From: CAIKNB01 sp964415965
GTDB lineage: Bacteria > Patescibacteriota > Patescibacteriia > 2-12-FULL-60-25
NCBI GenBank assembly: GCA_964415965.1
Contig: CAYQCK010000001.1
Location: forward strand, 620,001-684,000
Reading direction: 5' to 3'
DNA length: 64,000 nt
Shown: positions 63,724-64,000 of the stretch, piece after piece
How the letters are laid out: every line of letters starts with the position of its first letter
How positions within the stretch are numbered: position 1 is the first letter of the stretch
Position numbers and translations under genes: made by a program
The notes under the pieces: generated by a model
Told to the model about the DNA's origin: nothing
Database searches by the model: none
What the model saw: the letters and a program-made list of their open reading frames with translations, nothing else

Positions 63724-64000
63724 TTAAACCTTGTCGAGAAAATCTTTTATGATTTGAGCTACAGAATCTTTATTAATATTCTTCTTTTGACAGTACTCGG
63801 ACTTCAGCCATTCATTTAATCTTATCACCCCCTTACTCGAATTACACGATGAACAACACATCGCGATATTCCATTCTTCAGCGGGTCCATCATTGTCAAT
63901 ATGTTCGAAAGTAGCTTTGTCTCTAGGCGTACCCCTTGTTCTCAAGTACTCTTTCATCAATATCCCACAATAAACGCAAAACTTATCCCTTGCTCGTACT
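63724..64000 (-). CDS. HNH endonuclease-like protein, N-terminus beyond the window
   Basis: The frame is open to the right edge, so the gene is partial at its 5' end; about 91 residues are visible. Zinc/HNH pattern: CVYCG, then TFEHIDNDGPAEEWNIAMCCSSCNSSKG with catalytic His in EHIDND, the Asn in WNIAM, and the second Cys-x2-Cys pair; a helical tail follows. It is much more AT-rich than the neighbouring genes, which suggests recent acquisition. Could belong to a restriction, mobile or defence system lying outside the window. Confidence 0.8.
   Translation of the reverse strand, partial: VRARDKFCVYCGILMKEYLRTRGTPRDKATFEHIDNDGPAEEWNIAMCCSSCNSSKGVIRLNEWLKSEYCQKKNINKDSVAQIIKDFLDKV

Overview
The window looks like a chromosomal segment of a Patescibacteria (Candidate Phyla Radiation) bacterium with high GC (I estimate near 60%). 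Pointers are: dense, overlapping, mostly minus-strand genes; many small unfamiliar membrane or secreted proteins beside a compact core (dnaX, cysS, rarA, dnaK system, rpmA, peptidoglycan genes); a DUF87/TraG-type secretion ATPase with a small partner; a DUF5667-like protein beside an ECF sigma factor; and no biosynthetic operons. TGA is used as an ordinary stop (e.g. rsmE), so this is not a UGA-glycine lineage. The exact class cannot be fixed from sequence alone.

Layout. 1-4.1 kb: a coupled minus-strand operon (methyltransferase, rsmE, PEBP-like lipoprotein, acylphosphatase, two unknowns) and an M20 peptidase. 4.1-8.5 kb: an ATP-grasp ligase behind a leader ORF and terminator, a SIMPL protein, a deaminase, an unknown protein and tRNA-Gln. 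8.5-14 kb: dnaX, an unknown protein, the secretion ATPase and its partner. 14-16.4 kb: CorA-like and cysS. 16.4-22.8 kb is an accessory block: an AT-richer S74 surface protein, a RAYT transposase with its palindromes, and a Gly-rich/EGF-like lipoprotein of myxobacterial style. 22.8-29.7 kb, plus strand: an OYE-type flavoenzyme, a GT28-like glycosyltransferase, uppP and an Mg-type P-ATPase. 29.7-39.9 kb: small envelope proteins, murF-ftsI, rarA, uppS, a Cys-rich secreted protein, tRNA-Glu and tRNA-Pro. 39.9-45.9 kb: an ABC exporter, a T4 Rnl1-like RNA ligase, an unexplained transcribed-looking region, and a sigma/anti-sigma pair. 46-51.2 kb: the complete hrcA-grpE-hsp20-dnaK-DUF3467-dnaJ operon under a CIRCE operator. 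51.2-58.7 kb: a MacAB-like exporter with two permeases, then a GT4 / translin-TRAX-like / GT2 operon. 58.8-64 kb: tRNA-Lys, murG-ftsW-mraY, a NifU-domain protein, rpmA, and an HNH nuclease cut by the window edge.

The genes work together mainly in building a cell wall and surface (UppS and UppP lipid carrier, MraY, MurG, MurF, FtsW, FtsI, glycosyltransferases, secreted proteins, exporters), plus replication/repair and heat-shock folding. A recurrent theme is promoter placement: at about a dozen genes a recognisable -10 box (often extended TGn or paired with a -35 at 17 bp) lies only 6-9 nt before the ATG, so the mRNA would start at or next to the start codon. A second theme is a family of short palindromes (core GGGCGAAT-N4-ATTCGCCC) spread around a RAYT transposase that carries one copy inside its own reading frame.
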